From the NCBI GenBank assembly GCA_027489195.1, contig JAIYAG010000057.1, positions 1-18,227 of the forward strand: 18,227 nucleotides of DNA, read 5' to 3'. This DNA is from Burkholderiales bacterium (GTDB lineage: Bacteria; Pseudomonadota; Gammaproteobacteria; Burkholderiales; Burkholderiaceae_E). Under the pieces are notes generated by a model that saw only the letters and a list, made by a program, of their open reading frames with translations, was not told the DNA's origin and made no database searches. Of this stretch, positions 1 to 6,709 are shown one piece after another (the first letter of the stretch is position 1; every line of letters starts with the position of its first letter). The position numbers were made by a program, and so were the translations under genes.

Positions 1-2426
1 CGCCCGGCGCCGTAGCCGCGCTCGCGCGCGGTCGGCGTCTCGGCGAACAGGTCGCGGATCGGCGTGAAGAGGCCGGTGTAGGTCGCCGGGTTGCTGCGCG
101 GCGTGCGGCCGATCGGGCTCTGGTCGACCGCGATGGCCTTGTCGAAGTGCTCGAGGCCGTCGATGCCGTCGTGCGCCGCGGGCTGGGCCTGCGAGCCGTA
201 CAGATGGCGGGCGACCGCGTGGTGCAGCGTGTCGTTGACCAGCGTCGACTTGCCCGAGCCCGACACGCCGCTCACGCAGACCAGCAGCCCGACCGGGATC
301 GACACGTCGACGCCGCGCAGGTTGTTGCCGCGCGCGCCGCGGATCGTCAGGTACTTGTCGCCGGGCGGCACGCGCCGGGTGGGGACCTCGATGGCGAGGG
401 CGCCCGACAGGTAGCGTCCGGTCAGCGACTGCGGGTCGGCGGCGATCTGGGCCGGCGTGCCCTGCGAGACCACCTGGCCGCCGTGCACGCCCGCGCCCGG
501 ACCCATGTCCACCACGTGGTCGGCTGCGAGGATGGCGTCCTCGTCGTGCTCGACGACGAGCACCGAGTTGCCGAGGTCGCGCAGGTGGCGCAGCGTGCCG
601 ATCAGGCGGTCGTTGTCGCGCTGGTGCAGGCCGATGGAGGGCTCGTCGAGCACGTACATCACGCCGGTCAGGCCCGAGCCGATCTGCGAGGCGAGGCGGA
701 TGCGCTGCGACTCGCCGCCCGACAGCGTCTCGGCCGAGCGGTCGAGCGACAGGTAGTCGAGGCCGACGTCGACCAGGAACTGCAGGCGGCTGGCGATCTC
801 GCGCACGATCCGCTCGCCGATCGCGGCCTTCGCGCCCGGCAGCTCGAGCGACTCGAACCAGGCCTGCGTCTGCCCGAGGGTCCACTTCGAGACCGTCCAG
901 ATCGGCTGGTCGCCGCCGCGCGAGCCCACGCGCACGCTGCGCGCCTCGGGCTTGAGGCGCGTGCCCTCGCAGGCCGGACAGGCCTTGACGTTCAGGTACT
1001 TCGAGAGCTCCTCGCGCACGTGCGTCGAGTCGGTCTCCTTGAAGCGGCGCTCCAGGTTCGGGATCACGCCCTCGAAGGCGTGCTGGCGGGTGCTCGCCTT
1101 GCCGCTCTCGGTCAGGTAGACGAAGGGGATCTTCTGCGTGCCCGAGCCGTGCAGGATCACCTCGCGCACCGCGTTCGGCAGCTGCTCGAACGGCGTGTCC
1201 ACGTCGAAGCCGTAGAACGCCGCCAGGCTCTGCAGCATCTGGAAGTAGAAGTGGTTGCGCCGGTCCCAGCCGCGGATCGCGCCCGCGCCCAGCCCCAGGT
1301 TGGGGAAGTGCACGACGCGCGCCGGGTCGAAGAACTGCACCGTGCCCAGGCCGTCGCAGCCGGGGCAGGCACCCATCGGGTTGTTGAACGAGAACAGGCG
1401 CGGCTCGAGCTCGCGCAGCGCGTGGCTGCACACCGGGCAGGCGAAGCGGTTCGAGTACAGGTGCTCGCGCGCGGTGTCCATCTCGAAGGCGATCGCACGG
1501 CCGTCGGCGATGCGCAGCGCGGTCTCGAAGGACTCGGCCAGGCGCTGCTTCATCGCGGGCGCGACCTTGAGCCGGTCGATGACGACGTCGATCGAGTGCT
1601 TGCCGGTCTTGGCGAGCTTCGGCGGATCCTCGAGCTCGAAGATCTTCTCGCCGGTCTTGCCCTCGGTCTTGACGCGCACCCGCACGAAGCCCTGCGCACG
1701 CAGGTCCTCGAACAGGTCGACGTGCTCGCCCTTGCGGTTGGACACCACCGGCGCGAGCACCATCAGCTTGGTGTCCTCGGGCAGCTCGAGCGCGGCATCC
1801 ACCATCTGCGAGACCGACTGCGCCTCGAGCGGCTGCTCGGGATGGTTGGGGCAGTAGGGCGTGCCGACCCGCGCGAACAGCAGCCGCAGGTAGTCGTGGA
1901 TCTCGGTCACCGTGCCGACCGTCGAGCGCGGATTGTGGCTGGTCGCCTTCTGCTCGATCGCGATCGCCGGCGACAGGCCCTCGATCAGGTCGACGTCGGG
2001 CTTCTCCATGAGCTGCAGGAACTGCCGCGCGTAGGCCGACAGCGACTCGACATAGCGGCGCTGCCCCTCGGCGTACAGCGTGTCGAAGGCGAGCGAGGAC
2101 TTGCCCGAGCCCGACAGCCCGGTGATGACCACCAGCGCGTCGCGCGGCAGCTCCAGGCTCACGTTCTTCAGGTTGTGCGTGCGCGCGCCGCGGATCCGGA
2201 TCGTGTGGGACGCGGCGGCGGGGCGGCGGGCGAGCAGGCGCGACTCGGCCAGGGCCTCCGCCCGCGCCTCGGCCTGGATGGCGGCGTCGCGCTCGGCGTG
2301 TGCGTCGGGCGCGGCACTCGACGCGTTCTTCGGCGCCTCGCTCGCTGTCTCGCTCGGTGTCTCGCCCGGCGTTCCGTTCGACGTCTCGCTCGAGCGGTCG
2401 TCCGCGGCTTCTTCGACTCTCGGCAT
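1..2426 (-). CDS. uvrA: Excinuclease ABC subunit A, C-terminus cut by the window edge
   Basis: This is the damage-recognition ATPase of nucleotide excision repair, which loads UvrB at bulky lesions in the cytoplasm. The 808 complete codons in view cover the first Walker A (GLSGSGKS, Lys110), zinc finger 1 (C330/C333 and C354/C357, spaced as in E. coli C253/256/277/280), a CPAC insertion, the first signature LSGGE near residue 568, and the second Walker A (GVSGSGK, Lys726). The reading frame leaves the window just before the expected second zinc finger. The start is ATG 2426: an in-frame TAG lies upstream and no ATG, GTG or TTG occurs in the next 80 or so codons. This gives an unusual extension of about 75 residues, rich in Ala, Ser and Glu, before the normal start-region motif RIRGARTHNLKN. 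The gene is divergent from an MFS gene. No LexA-type CTG-N10-CAG box was seen upstream. The identity is certain; the extension is the only oddity. Confidence 0.98.
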   Translation of the reverse strand, partial: MPRVEEAADDRSSETSNGTPGETPSETASEAPKNASSAAPDAHAERDAAIQAEARAEALAESRLLARRPAAASHTIRIRGARTHNLKNVSLELPRDALVVITGLSGSGKSSLAFDTLYAEGQRRYVESLSAYARQFLQLMEKPDVDLIEGLSPAIAIEQKATSHNPRSTVGTVTEIHDYLRLLFARVGTPYCPNHPEQPLEAQSVSQMVDAALELPEDTKLMVLAPVVSNRKGEHVDLFEDLRAQGFVRVRVKTEGKTGEKIFELEDPPKLAKTGKHSIDVVIDRLKVAPAMKQRLAESFETALRIADGRAIAFEMDTAREHLYSNRFACPVCSHALRELEPRLFSFNNPMGACPGCDGLGTVQFFDPARVVHFPNLGLGAGAIRGWDRRNHFYFQMLQSLAAFYGFDVDTPFEQLPNAVREVILHGSGTQKIPFVYLTESGKASTRQHAFEGVIPNLERRFKETDSTHVREELSKYLNVKACPACEGTRLKPEARSVRVGSRGGDQPIWTVSKWTLGQTQAWFESLELPGAKAAIGERIVREIASRLQFLVDVGLDYLSLDRSAETLSGGESQRIRLASQIGSGLTGVMYVLDEPSIGLHQRDNDRLIGTLRHLRDLGNSVLVVEHDEDAILAADHVVDMGPGAGVHGGQVVSQGTPAQIAADPQSLTGRYLSGALAIEVPTRRVPPGDKYLTIRGARGNNLRGVDVSIPVGLLVCVSGVSGSGKSTLVNDTLHHAVARHLYGSQAQPAAHDGIDGLEHFDKAIAVDQSPIGRTPRSNPATYTGLFTPIRDLFAETPTARERGYGAG

Positions 2427-2531
2427 CGGGGGCTGCCCGCAGCGGTGTGCGGCGGGCCGTGAATGGGCAACCTGCTAATATAGCCGACTCGGACACCCTG
2501 TCCCTTCCTGCCGCACCCCCTCGGCTCTCCC
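2427..2531. promoter_or_regulatory. Divergent promoter region between uvrA and the MFS gene
   Basis: This 105-bp spacer must hold promoters for both directions. It contains one AT-rich patch, CTAATATAG (2475-2483), which reads as a TATATT -10-like hexamer towards uvrA and as TAATAT towards the MFS gene. Each is about 50 bp from its start codon. Beside it lies a perfect 5-bp inverted repeat with a 3-bp spacer, GGACACCCTGTCC (2491-2503), which could be an operator. No convincing -35 box was seen for either direction, so the assignment is tentative. Confidence 0.35.
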
Positions 2532-3773
2532 ATGTCTGCCGACCCCGCCGCCGTGGCCGCGCCGGACGCCCGTCGCATGACGCCGTTCGAGCTGCGCGCG
2601 AGCCTGTCGCTCGCGTCGCTCTACGCGTTCCGCATGCTCGGCCTGTTCCTGATCCTGCCGGTCTTCGCGGTCCACGCCCACACGCTGCCGGGCGGCCACC
2701 AGCCGCTGCTGGTGGGGCTGGTGCTCGGCATCTACAGCCTCACGCAGGGCCTGCTGCAGCTGCCCTTCGGCATGGCCTCCGACCGCCTCGGGCGCAAGCC
2801 GGTGATCGTCTTCGGGCTGGTGCTGTTCGCGCTGGGCAGCGTGGTCGCCGCGCAGGCGACCGATATCGCCTGGACCATCATCGGACGCGCGCTGCAGGGC
2901 ACCGGCGCGATCTCCGCCGCGGTCACCGCCTGCATCGCCGACCTGACGCGCGACTCGCAGCGCACCAAGGCGATGGGGCTCGTCGGTGCCTCGATCGGCC
3001 TGACCTTCGCGCTGTCGCTGGTCGCCGCGCCCCTGCTGTACGAGTGGGTCGGCATGGCGGGCATGTTCTACCTCACCGGCGCGCTCGCGATCGTCGGCAT
3101 CGCCGTCGTGCTGTTCGCGGTGCCGGCGCTGCCGACGCCTGTGCACAAGGTCGGCGAGGGCATGCAGCGCACGCGGTTCCGCGAGGTCGCGCTCGACGCC
3201 GAGCTGATGCGGCTCAATGTCGGCATCTTCGCGCTGCATTTTGTTCAGATGGCGATGTTCGTGGTGCTGCCGGCCTGGCTGGTCGAGCGCGCGCAGCTGC
3301 CGCTGGCCGAGCACTGGAAGGTCTACCTGCCGGTGGTCGCCGCGTCGTTCGTGCTGATGGTCCCGCCCATCGCCTGGGGCGAGCGCGCCGGCCGCCTGCG
3401 GGTGGTCACGCTGGCCTCGATCGCGGCGATCCTGGTCTCGCAGCTCGGCTATGCGACGCAGCCGGTCGGCATCCTGCCGTTCGTGGTGCTGCTGCTGGTG
3501 TTCTTCGCGGCCTTCAACGTGCTCGAGGCGACCGTGCCCTCGATGGTCTCGCGGCTCGCGCCGCCCGATGTCCGCGGCACCGCGCTCGGGCTCTACAACA
3601 CCGTGCAGGCGCTCGGCCTGTTCGCGGGCGGCGCGCTCGGCGGCTGGGCCTCGTCGCGCTTCGGCGGCGTGTCGGTCTTCGTGCTGTGCGCCGGCGTGAT
3701 GGGGGTCTGGGGCATCGTCGCCGCGGGCCAGCGGCGCTGGCCGCAGCCGGGCGGGCGTTCCAGCGCGCATTGA
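2532..3773 (+). CDS. MFS transporter, YajR-like drug/metabolite efflux type
   Basis: A 413-residue inner-membrane major facilitator protein with about 12 hydrophobic segments in two halves. MFS motif A is clear at the loop between helices 2 and 3 (residues 80-91, GMASDRLGRKPV). After helix 4 there is the GTGAISAAV stretch typical of proton-driven exporters such as E. coli YajR. Unlike YajR, which has a C-terminal soluble YAM domain, this protein ends shortly after helix 12. The substrate cannot be read from the sequence. ATG 2532 was chosen as the first Met; a second Met at codon 16 (2577) is possible, and neither has a clear Shine-Dalgarno site. A divergent pairing with uvrA near ssb is, from memory, common in Burkholderiales, so this is probably the resident MFS gene of that locus. 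Confidence 0.9.
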   Translation: MSADPAAVAAPDARRMTPFELRASLSLASLYAFRMLGLFLILPVFAVHAHTLPGGHQPLLVGLVLGIYSLTQGLLQLPFGMASDRLGRKPVIVFGLVLFALGSVVAAQATDIAWTIIGRALQGTGAISAAVTACIADLTRDSQRTKAMGLVGASIGLTFALSLVAAPLLYEWVGMAGMFYLTGALAIVGIAVVLFAVPALPTPVHKVGEGMQRTRFREVALDAELMRLNVGIFALHFVQMAMFVVLPAWLVERAQLPLAEHWKVYLPVVAASFVLMVPPIAWGERAGRLRVVTLASIAAILVSQLGYATQPVGILPFVVLLLVFFAAFNVLEATVPSMVSRLAPPDVRGTALGLYNTVQALGLFAGGALGGWASSRFGGVSVFVLCAGVMGVWGIVAAGQRRWPQPGGRSSAH

Positions 3774-3802
3774 GCCTCCGGCTCGGGGCACGCGGGGCCC
3801 CG
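3772..3802. terminator. Candidate hairpins between two converging MFS genes
   Basis: In the 45-bp gap between the converging stop codons there are two small inverted repeats. GAGCC-TCC-GGCTC (3772-3784) starts inside the first stop codon. CGGGGC (3784-3789) pairs with GCCCCG (3797-3802) across a 7-nt loop. There is no T-tract, so a classical intrinsic terminator is not shown. The position suits a bidirectional transcription end. Confidence 0.35.
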
Positions 3803-3818
3803 GCCGACCGTCGTCGTC

Positions 3819-5018
3819 TCACCGCTCGGCGGCGCGCCGCCTCGTGAAGACGCTGCCGGCGGCCACGCTCGCACCCACCGCCCACAGCATCGCGGCCGGC
3901 CCGATCGCGGCCGCCGCGCCGGCCAGCGCGACGGGCACCGTGACCGAGCCCAGCCCCACCCACATCGTGCGCAGCGCGAGCACGCCGCCGCGGTGCCGCT
4001 CGTCGACCGCCTGGTGCATCGCCGACAGCAGCATCGGCTGGGCCGCGCCGATGGCGACGCCGAGCGCGAACGCGCAGGCGCCCATGTAGGTGGCCGACTC
4101 GCCGAGCGGATACAGCGCGTAGACCGCGGCCGAGGCGAGCATCGAGCCGCACAGCACCCATGACTCGCGCAGCCGGTGCGCGAGCCAGGGGATCGCCATG
4201 CGCACCCCGGCGACGCCGAGCGCGAACAGGCCGTACACCGTTCCGATCGCGGTCGCCGACAGGCCGCGCGCGTGACCCAGCGTCGGCACGATGAAGCCGT
4301 GGACGTCCCAGCCGCCGGTGATCAGCAGGTCGACGACCATCATCCGGCGCACGGTCGGATGTCGCAGCACCTCGAGCAGCGAGCCCGGAGCACCCCCCTG
4401 CCCGGGCGCGGGCACCGCCGGCGTGCGCGCGCCGCGCGCCAGCAGTGCGGCGGCGGCGGTGAACGCGAGCAGGCCCGCACAGGCCGCCGTCGCACCGGCC
4501 GCATCGAGCATCGCGCCGGCGGCGACCGGCCCGATCAGGTTGGCGACGGGGGGCGCGAGCCCGACCCAGGCGAAGGCGCCGCGCAGCGCCGCGGCGTCGC
4601 GGGCCATCCGCGCCGCGGTGCGCTGCGCGACCACCAGCCCGGCGTTGGCCGCCCCGCCGCCCATCGCCGCGCCCGCGCACAGCAGCAGGAGTCGCGGCAT
4701 GCCGTCGAACAGGCTGGCGGCGAGCGCGACCAGCCCCGCGGCCGCGCCGAGCGCGAGCGCCACGGCCATCGCCCGGTGGTAGCCGCGGCGCTCGACCACG
4801 CGGCCGACCGGCCACGCGACCGCGAGCGGGCCGAGCCCGAAGCAGGCGAGCAGCACGCCGACCTGCCAGGCGGGCGCGCCCGCGTCGAGCAGCAGCAGCG
4901 GACCCACGATCCGGATGCCGGTCATCGCGGAGTGCAGGCTCACCTGCGCCGCGATCAGCACGGGCAGGCCGTGCAGGCGCTCCGCGAGTCGCGGGTCCGG
5001 GGAGGGCGGGGGTGTCAC
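3819..5018 (-). CDS. MFS transporter of unknown substrate
   Basis: A 399-residue polytopic inner-membrane protein from GTG 5018. It has about 12 hydrophobic segments, two halves joined around the stretch ending APGQGGAPGS, and a motif A variant at residues 72-82 (GRVVERRGYHR, Glu replacing the usual Asp). It is not closely similar to the MFS protein at 2532-3773, so it is not a recent tandem copy. The frame stays open to an ATG at 5234, but that start would overlap the ssb start codon and add 72 Pro/Gly/Arg-rich residues. GTG 5018 lies just ahead of the first hydrophobic helix and is preferred; no clear Shine-Dalgarno site supports it. The ATG at MTGIRIV would cut into helix 1. The gene converges on the first MFS gene and is divergent from ssb. 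No regulator or partner gene hints at the substrate. Confidence 0.85.
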   Translation of the reverse strand: MTPPPSPDPRLAERLHGLPVLIAAQVSLHSAMTGIRIVGPLLLLDAGAPAWQVGVLLACFGLGPLAVAWPVGRVVERRGYHRAMAVALALGAAAGLVALAASLFDGMPRLLLLCAGAAMGGGAANAGLVVAQRTAARMARDAAALRGAFAWVGLAPPVANLIGPVAAGAMLDAAGATAACAGLLAFTAAAALLARGARTPAVPAPGQGGAPGSLLEVLRHPTVRRMMVVDLLITGGWDVHGFIVPTLGHARGLSATAIGTVYGLFALGVAGVRMAIPWLAHRLRESWVLCGSMLASAAVYALYPLGESATYMGACAFALGVAIGAAQPMLLSAMHQAVDERHRGGVLALRTMWVGLGSVTVPVALAGAAAAIGPAAMLWAVGASVAAGSVFTRRRAAER

Positions 5019-5227
5019 ACGGGGGAGTCTAGCCAGCGGGCCGCGCCCGACGCTTCCGTTTTCGGGCGGCGGCGTGACGTGTCGGGACCCGGGTGATCCG
5101 TCGGGACTAGGTCGTCCGACAGCGGGGCACAGCGGTCGCTGGGGTAAGCTTGCAGCCTGAATCGCGGGCACGTCCGCCGTGCCGCCGCCGGGGTCCCCGG
5201 CGTCGCGTCCCCTCTCAGGAGAGCCCC
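5019..5227 (+). promoter_or_regulatory. ssb upstream region with repeated GTCGGGAC motif
   Basis: A 209-bp divergent spacer between an MFS gene and ssb. GTCGGGAC occurs twice (5081-5088 and 5100-5107, 19 bp apart, close to two helical turns). Next to the second copy is the 10-bp palindrome GTCGTCCGAC (5111-5120). A possible -10 hexamer TAAGCT lies at 5145-5150, without a recognisable -35. The ssb Shine-Dalgarno AGGAGA (5217-5222) is strong, 5 nt before the ATG. The motif role is inference. Confidence 0.35.
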
Positions 5228-5770
5228 ATGGCATCTGTCAACAAGGTCATCGTCGTCGGCAATCTCGGCAAGGATCCCGAGACCCGCTACTCGCCCAACG
5301 GCGGCGCCATCTGCAACGTGCGGATCGCCACCACGCGCAACTGGAAGGACAAGGCCACCGGCGAGAAGAAGGAAGAGACCGAATGGCATTCGGTGGTCTT
5401 CTACGACCGCCTGGCCGAGATCGCCGGCGAGTACCTGAAGAAGGGCCGCTCGGTCTATGTCGAGGGTCGGCTCAAGACCCGCAAGTGGCAGGACAATGAA
5501 GGCCAGGACCGCTACACCACCGAGATCATCGCCGCCGAGATGCAGCTGCTCGGCTCGCGCGAGGGCATGGGCGGCGGTGACCGCATGCCGGCCGACGACG
5601 GCGGCGGCTACAACCGCGAGTCCTACGGCGACGGCGGTGGCGGCGGCGGCGGCGGCGGTGCCCGCCCCAGCGGTGGCGGTGCCCGCTCCGGCGGCGGCGG
5701 TGGCGCCCCCGCGCGCAAGCCGGCGCCCGCGACCGGCCTCACCGACATGGACGACGACATTCCGTTCTGA
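5228..5770 (+). CDS. ssb: Single-stranded DNA-binding protein
   Basis: A 180-residue tetrameric SSB that coats single-stranded DNA in replication, recombination and repair. The OB-fold spans about residues 1-110 (start MASVNKVIVVGNLGKDP) and keeps the DNA-stacking tryptophans W39, W53 and W87. A glycine-rich disordered linker follows, including nine consecutive Gly (136-144) encoded by a near-perfect GGC run at 5633-5659. The C-terminus is the acidic partner-binding tip DMDDDIPF, which ends in the standard IPF. ATG 5228 has an AGGAGA Shine-Dalgarno 5 nt upstream. Length and layout are normal for the family. The next gene starts 5 bp after the stop and may be co-transcribed. The GGC run is prone to slippage, but the frame remains intact here. 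Confidence 0.98.
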   Translation: MASVNKVIVVGNLGKDPETRYSPNGGAICNVRIATTRNWKDKATGEKKEETEWHSVVFYDRLAEIAGEYLKKGRSVYVEGRLKTRKWQDNEGQDRYTTEIIAAEMQLLGSREGMGGGDRMPADDGGGYNRESYGDGGGGGGGGGARPSGGGARSGGGGGAPARKPAPATGLTDMDDDIPF

Positions 5771-5775
5771 GCCCG

Positions 5776-6540
5776 GTGCACCTGGGTCCGGCCCTGCGGA
5801 CGCTCGCCGCCGGCCTGGTGCTGGCGGGGCCGCTGTCGGCCCTCGCTGCGCCCGAGCAGCGGGTCAACGAGTTCTGGCCCGAGCTCGACGTCTTCGTCCC
5901 GATCGACGCGCGCAGCCGGCTCTTCCTGCTCGGCTCGTTCGCGCGCGGCCGAGAGTACGCGACCGCGACCGAGGCGACCTGGGGCATCCACTACGACCGC
6001 TTCGCCAGCCCGCTGCCCGACTGGTGGCGCGAGGCGGTGCCGATGATGGAGCAGGGCTGGAACCTGTCGTTCCGGGTCGGCTACAACCGCATCGCCGCCC
6101 TCGGGGCGGACGACGGGCGCGGTGCCGCCGAGAACCGGCTGCTGGGCGATGTCACGCTGCGCAGCGTGCCGCTCCTCTGGGGCCTGCAGCTCTCCGATCG
6201 CAGTCGGCTCGAGCTGCGCGACATCGACGGCGTCCGCTCCTGGCGCTACCGCAACCGCGGGCGCATCGAGCGCGGCTTCGCGCCGCGCGAGCTGCTCGGC
6301 GAGTCGCTCGGCTCGCCGCTGGCAACCCTGGGCGTGGCCGGCATCACGCCGTACGCGATGCTCGAATGGTTCTGGGACTCGCGTTCGGCCGACTGGAACC
6401 GGCGCTACCAGCAGTACGGCGTCGAGGTCGAGCTGCGCGGGCGACTCGGGGCCGAGCTGTACGTCGGCATCCAGGACCAGTCGCGAACGGCGAGCTCGCG
6501 GGTGGTCGCCGTCGGCACGGCCCTGGTGGTGCGCTACTGA
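5776..6540 (+). CDS. Secreted beta-barrel-like protein, DUF2490 type
   Basis: A 254-residue protein starting at GTG 5776, 5 bp after ssb. An N-terminal signal peptide (hydrophobic residues 9-24, likely cut after ALA at 22-24) sends it out of the cytoplasm. The mature part has alternating polar and hydrophobic strands, many Arg/Trp/Tyr residues, and a motif set resembling DUF2490 proteins (EFWPELDVFVP, WRYRNRGRIERG, PYAMLEWFWDSR, WNRRYQQYG). It ends in a C-terminal aromatic residue after a beta strand (TALVVRY), as outer-membrane barrels do. I infer a small outer-membrane barrel of unknown function. The family assignment is by pattern memory, not by a search. The large lipoprotein gene begins 169 bp downstream on the same strand, so the two could be linked. 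No Shine-Dalgarno is evident, which suggests coupling to ssb translation. Confidence 0.65.
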   Translation: MHLGPALRTLAAGLVLAGPLSALAAPEQRVNEFWPELDVFVPIDARSRLFLLGSFARGREYATATEATWGIHYDRFASPLPDWWREAVPMMEQGWNLSFRVGYNRIAALGADDGRGAAENRLLGDVTLRSVPLLWGLQLSDRSRLELRDIDGVRSWRYRNRGRIERGFAPRELLGESLGSPLATLGVAGITPYAMLEWFWDSRSADWNRRYQQYGVEVELRGRLGAELYVGIQDQSRTASSRVVAVGTALVVRY

Positions 6541-6709
6541 GCCACTGAGCCCCCGAGTCACTCAGCCACTGCGTCGCGGATCGGACGGAACCGCCGTCCG
6601 CCCGACCGCTTCCGACGGCCATGCTCGCCGTTCGTGACCGAGTTCACGGCGGCCATCGGTCGTCTGCCCGACCCTCGCCGCTTCGGATGCGCGACAGGCG
6701 GGCGGCACG
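6541..6709 (+). promoter_or_regulatory. Leader of the giant lipoprotein gene
   Basis: A 169-bp gap. Just after the preceding stop, CTGAG (6545-6549) and CTCAG (6561-6565) can pair, and GCCACTG is repeated (6541-6547 and 6565-6571). Further down, CGTGA (6633-6637) and TCACG (6644-6648) form an inverted repeat with a 6-nt spacer, about 60 bp before the ATG; this is a possible operator. No clear -35/-10 pair was seen. A weak AGGCGGG (6696-6702) may serve as ribosome-binding site. Confidence 0.25.

Noticed and set aside
147..2462. Long plus-strand open frame opposite uvrA
   Set aside because: Composition is Arg/Ala/Leu/Val/Asp-biased with no domain, and the opposite strand is unmistakably UvrA.
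2427..2531. LexA/SOS box upstream of uvrA
   Set aside because: No CTG-N10-CAG match was found. The GGACACCCTGTCC palindrome does not fit the LexA pattern.
5019..5234. Upstream ATG (5234) as the start of the second MFS gene
   Set aside because: It would overlap the ssb start and its Shine-Dalgarno on the other strand and add 72 Pro/Gly/Arg-rich residues ahead of helix 1.
5633..5659. Frameshift or misassembly in the ssb GGC run
   Set aside because: The frame continues to a perfect DDDIPF tip and glycine-rich linkers are normal in SSB.
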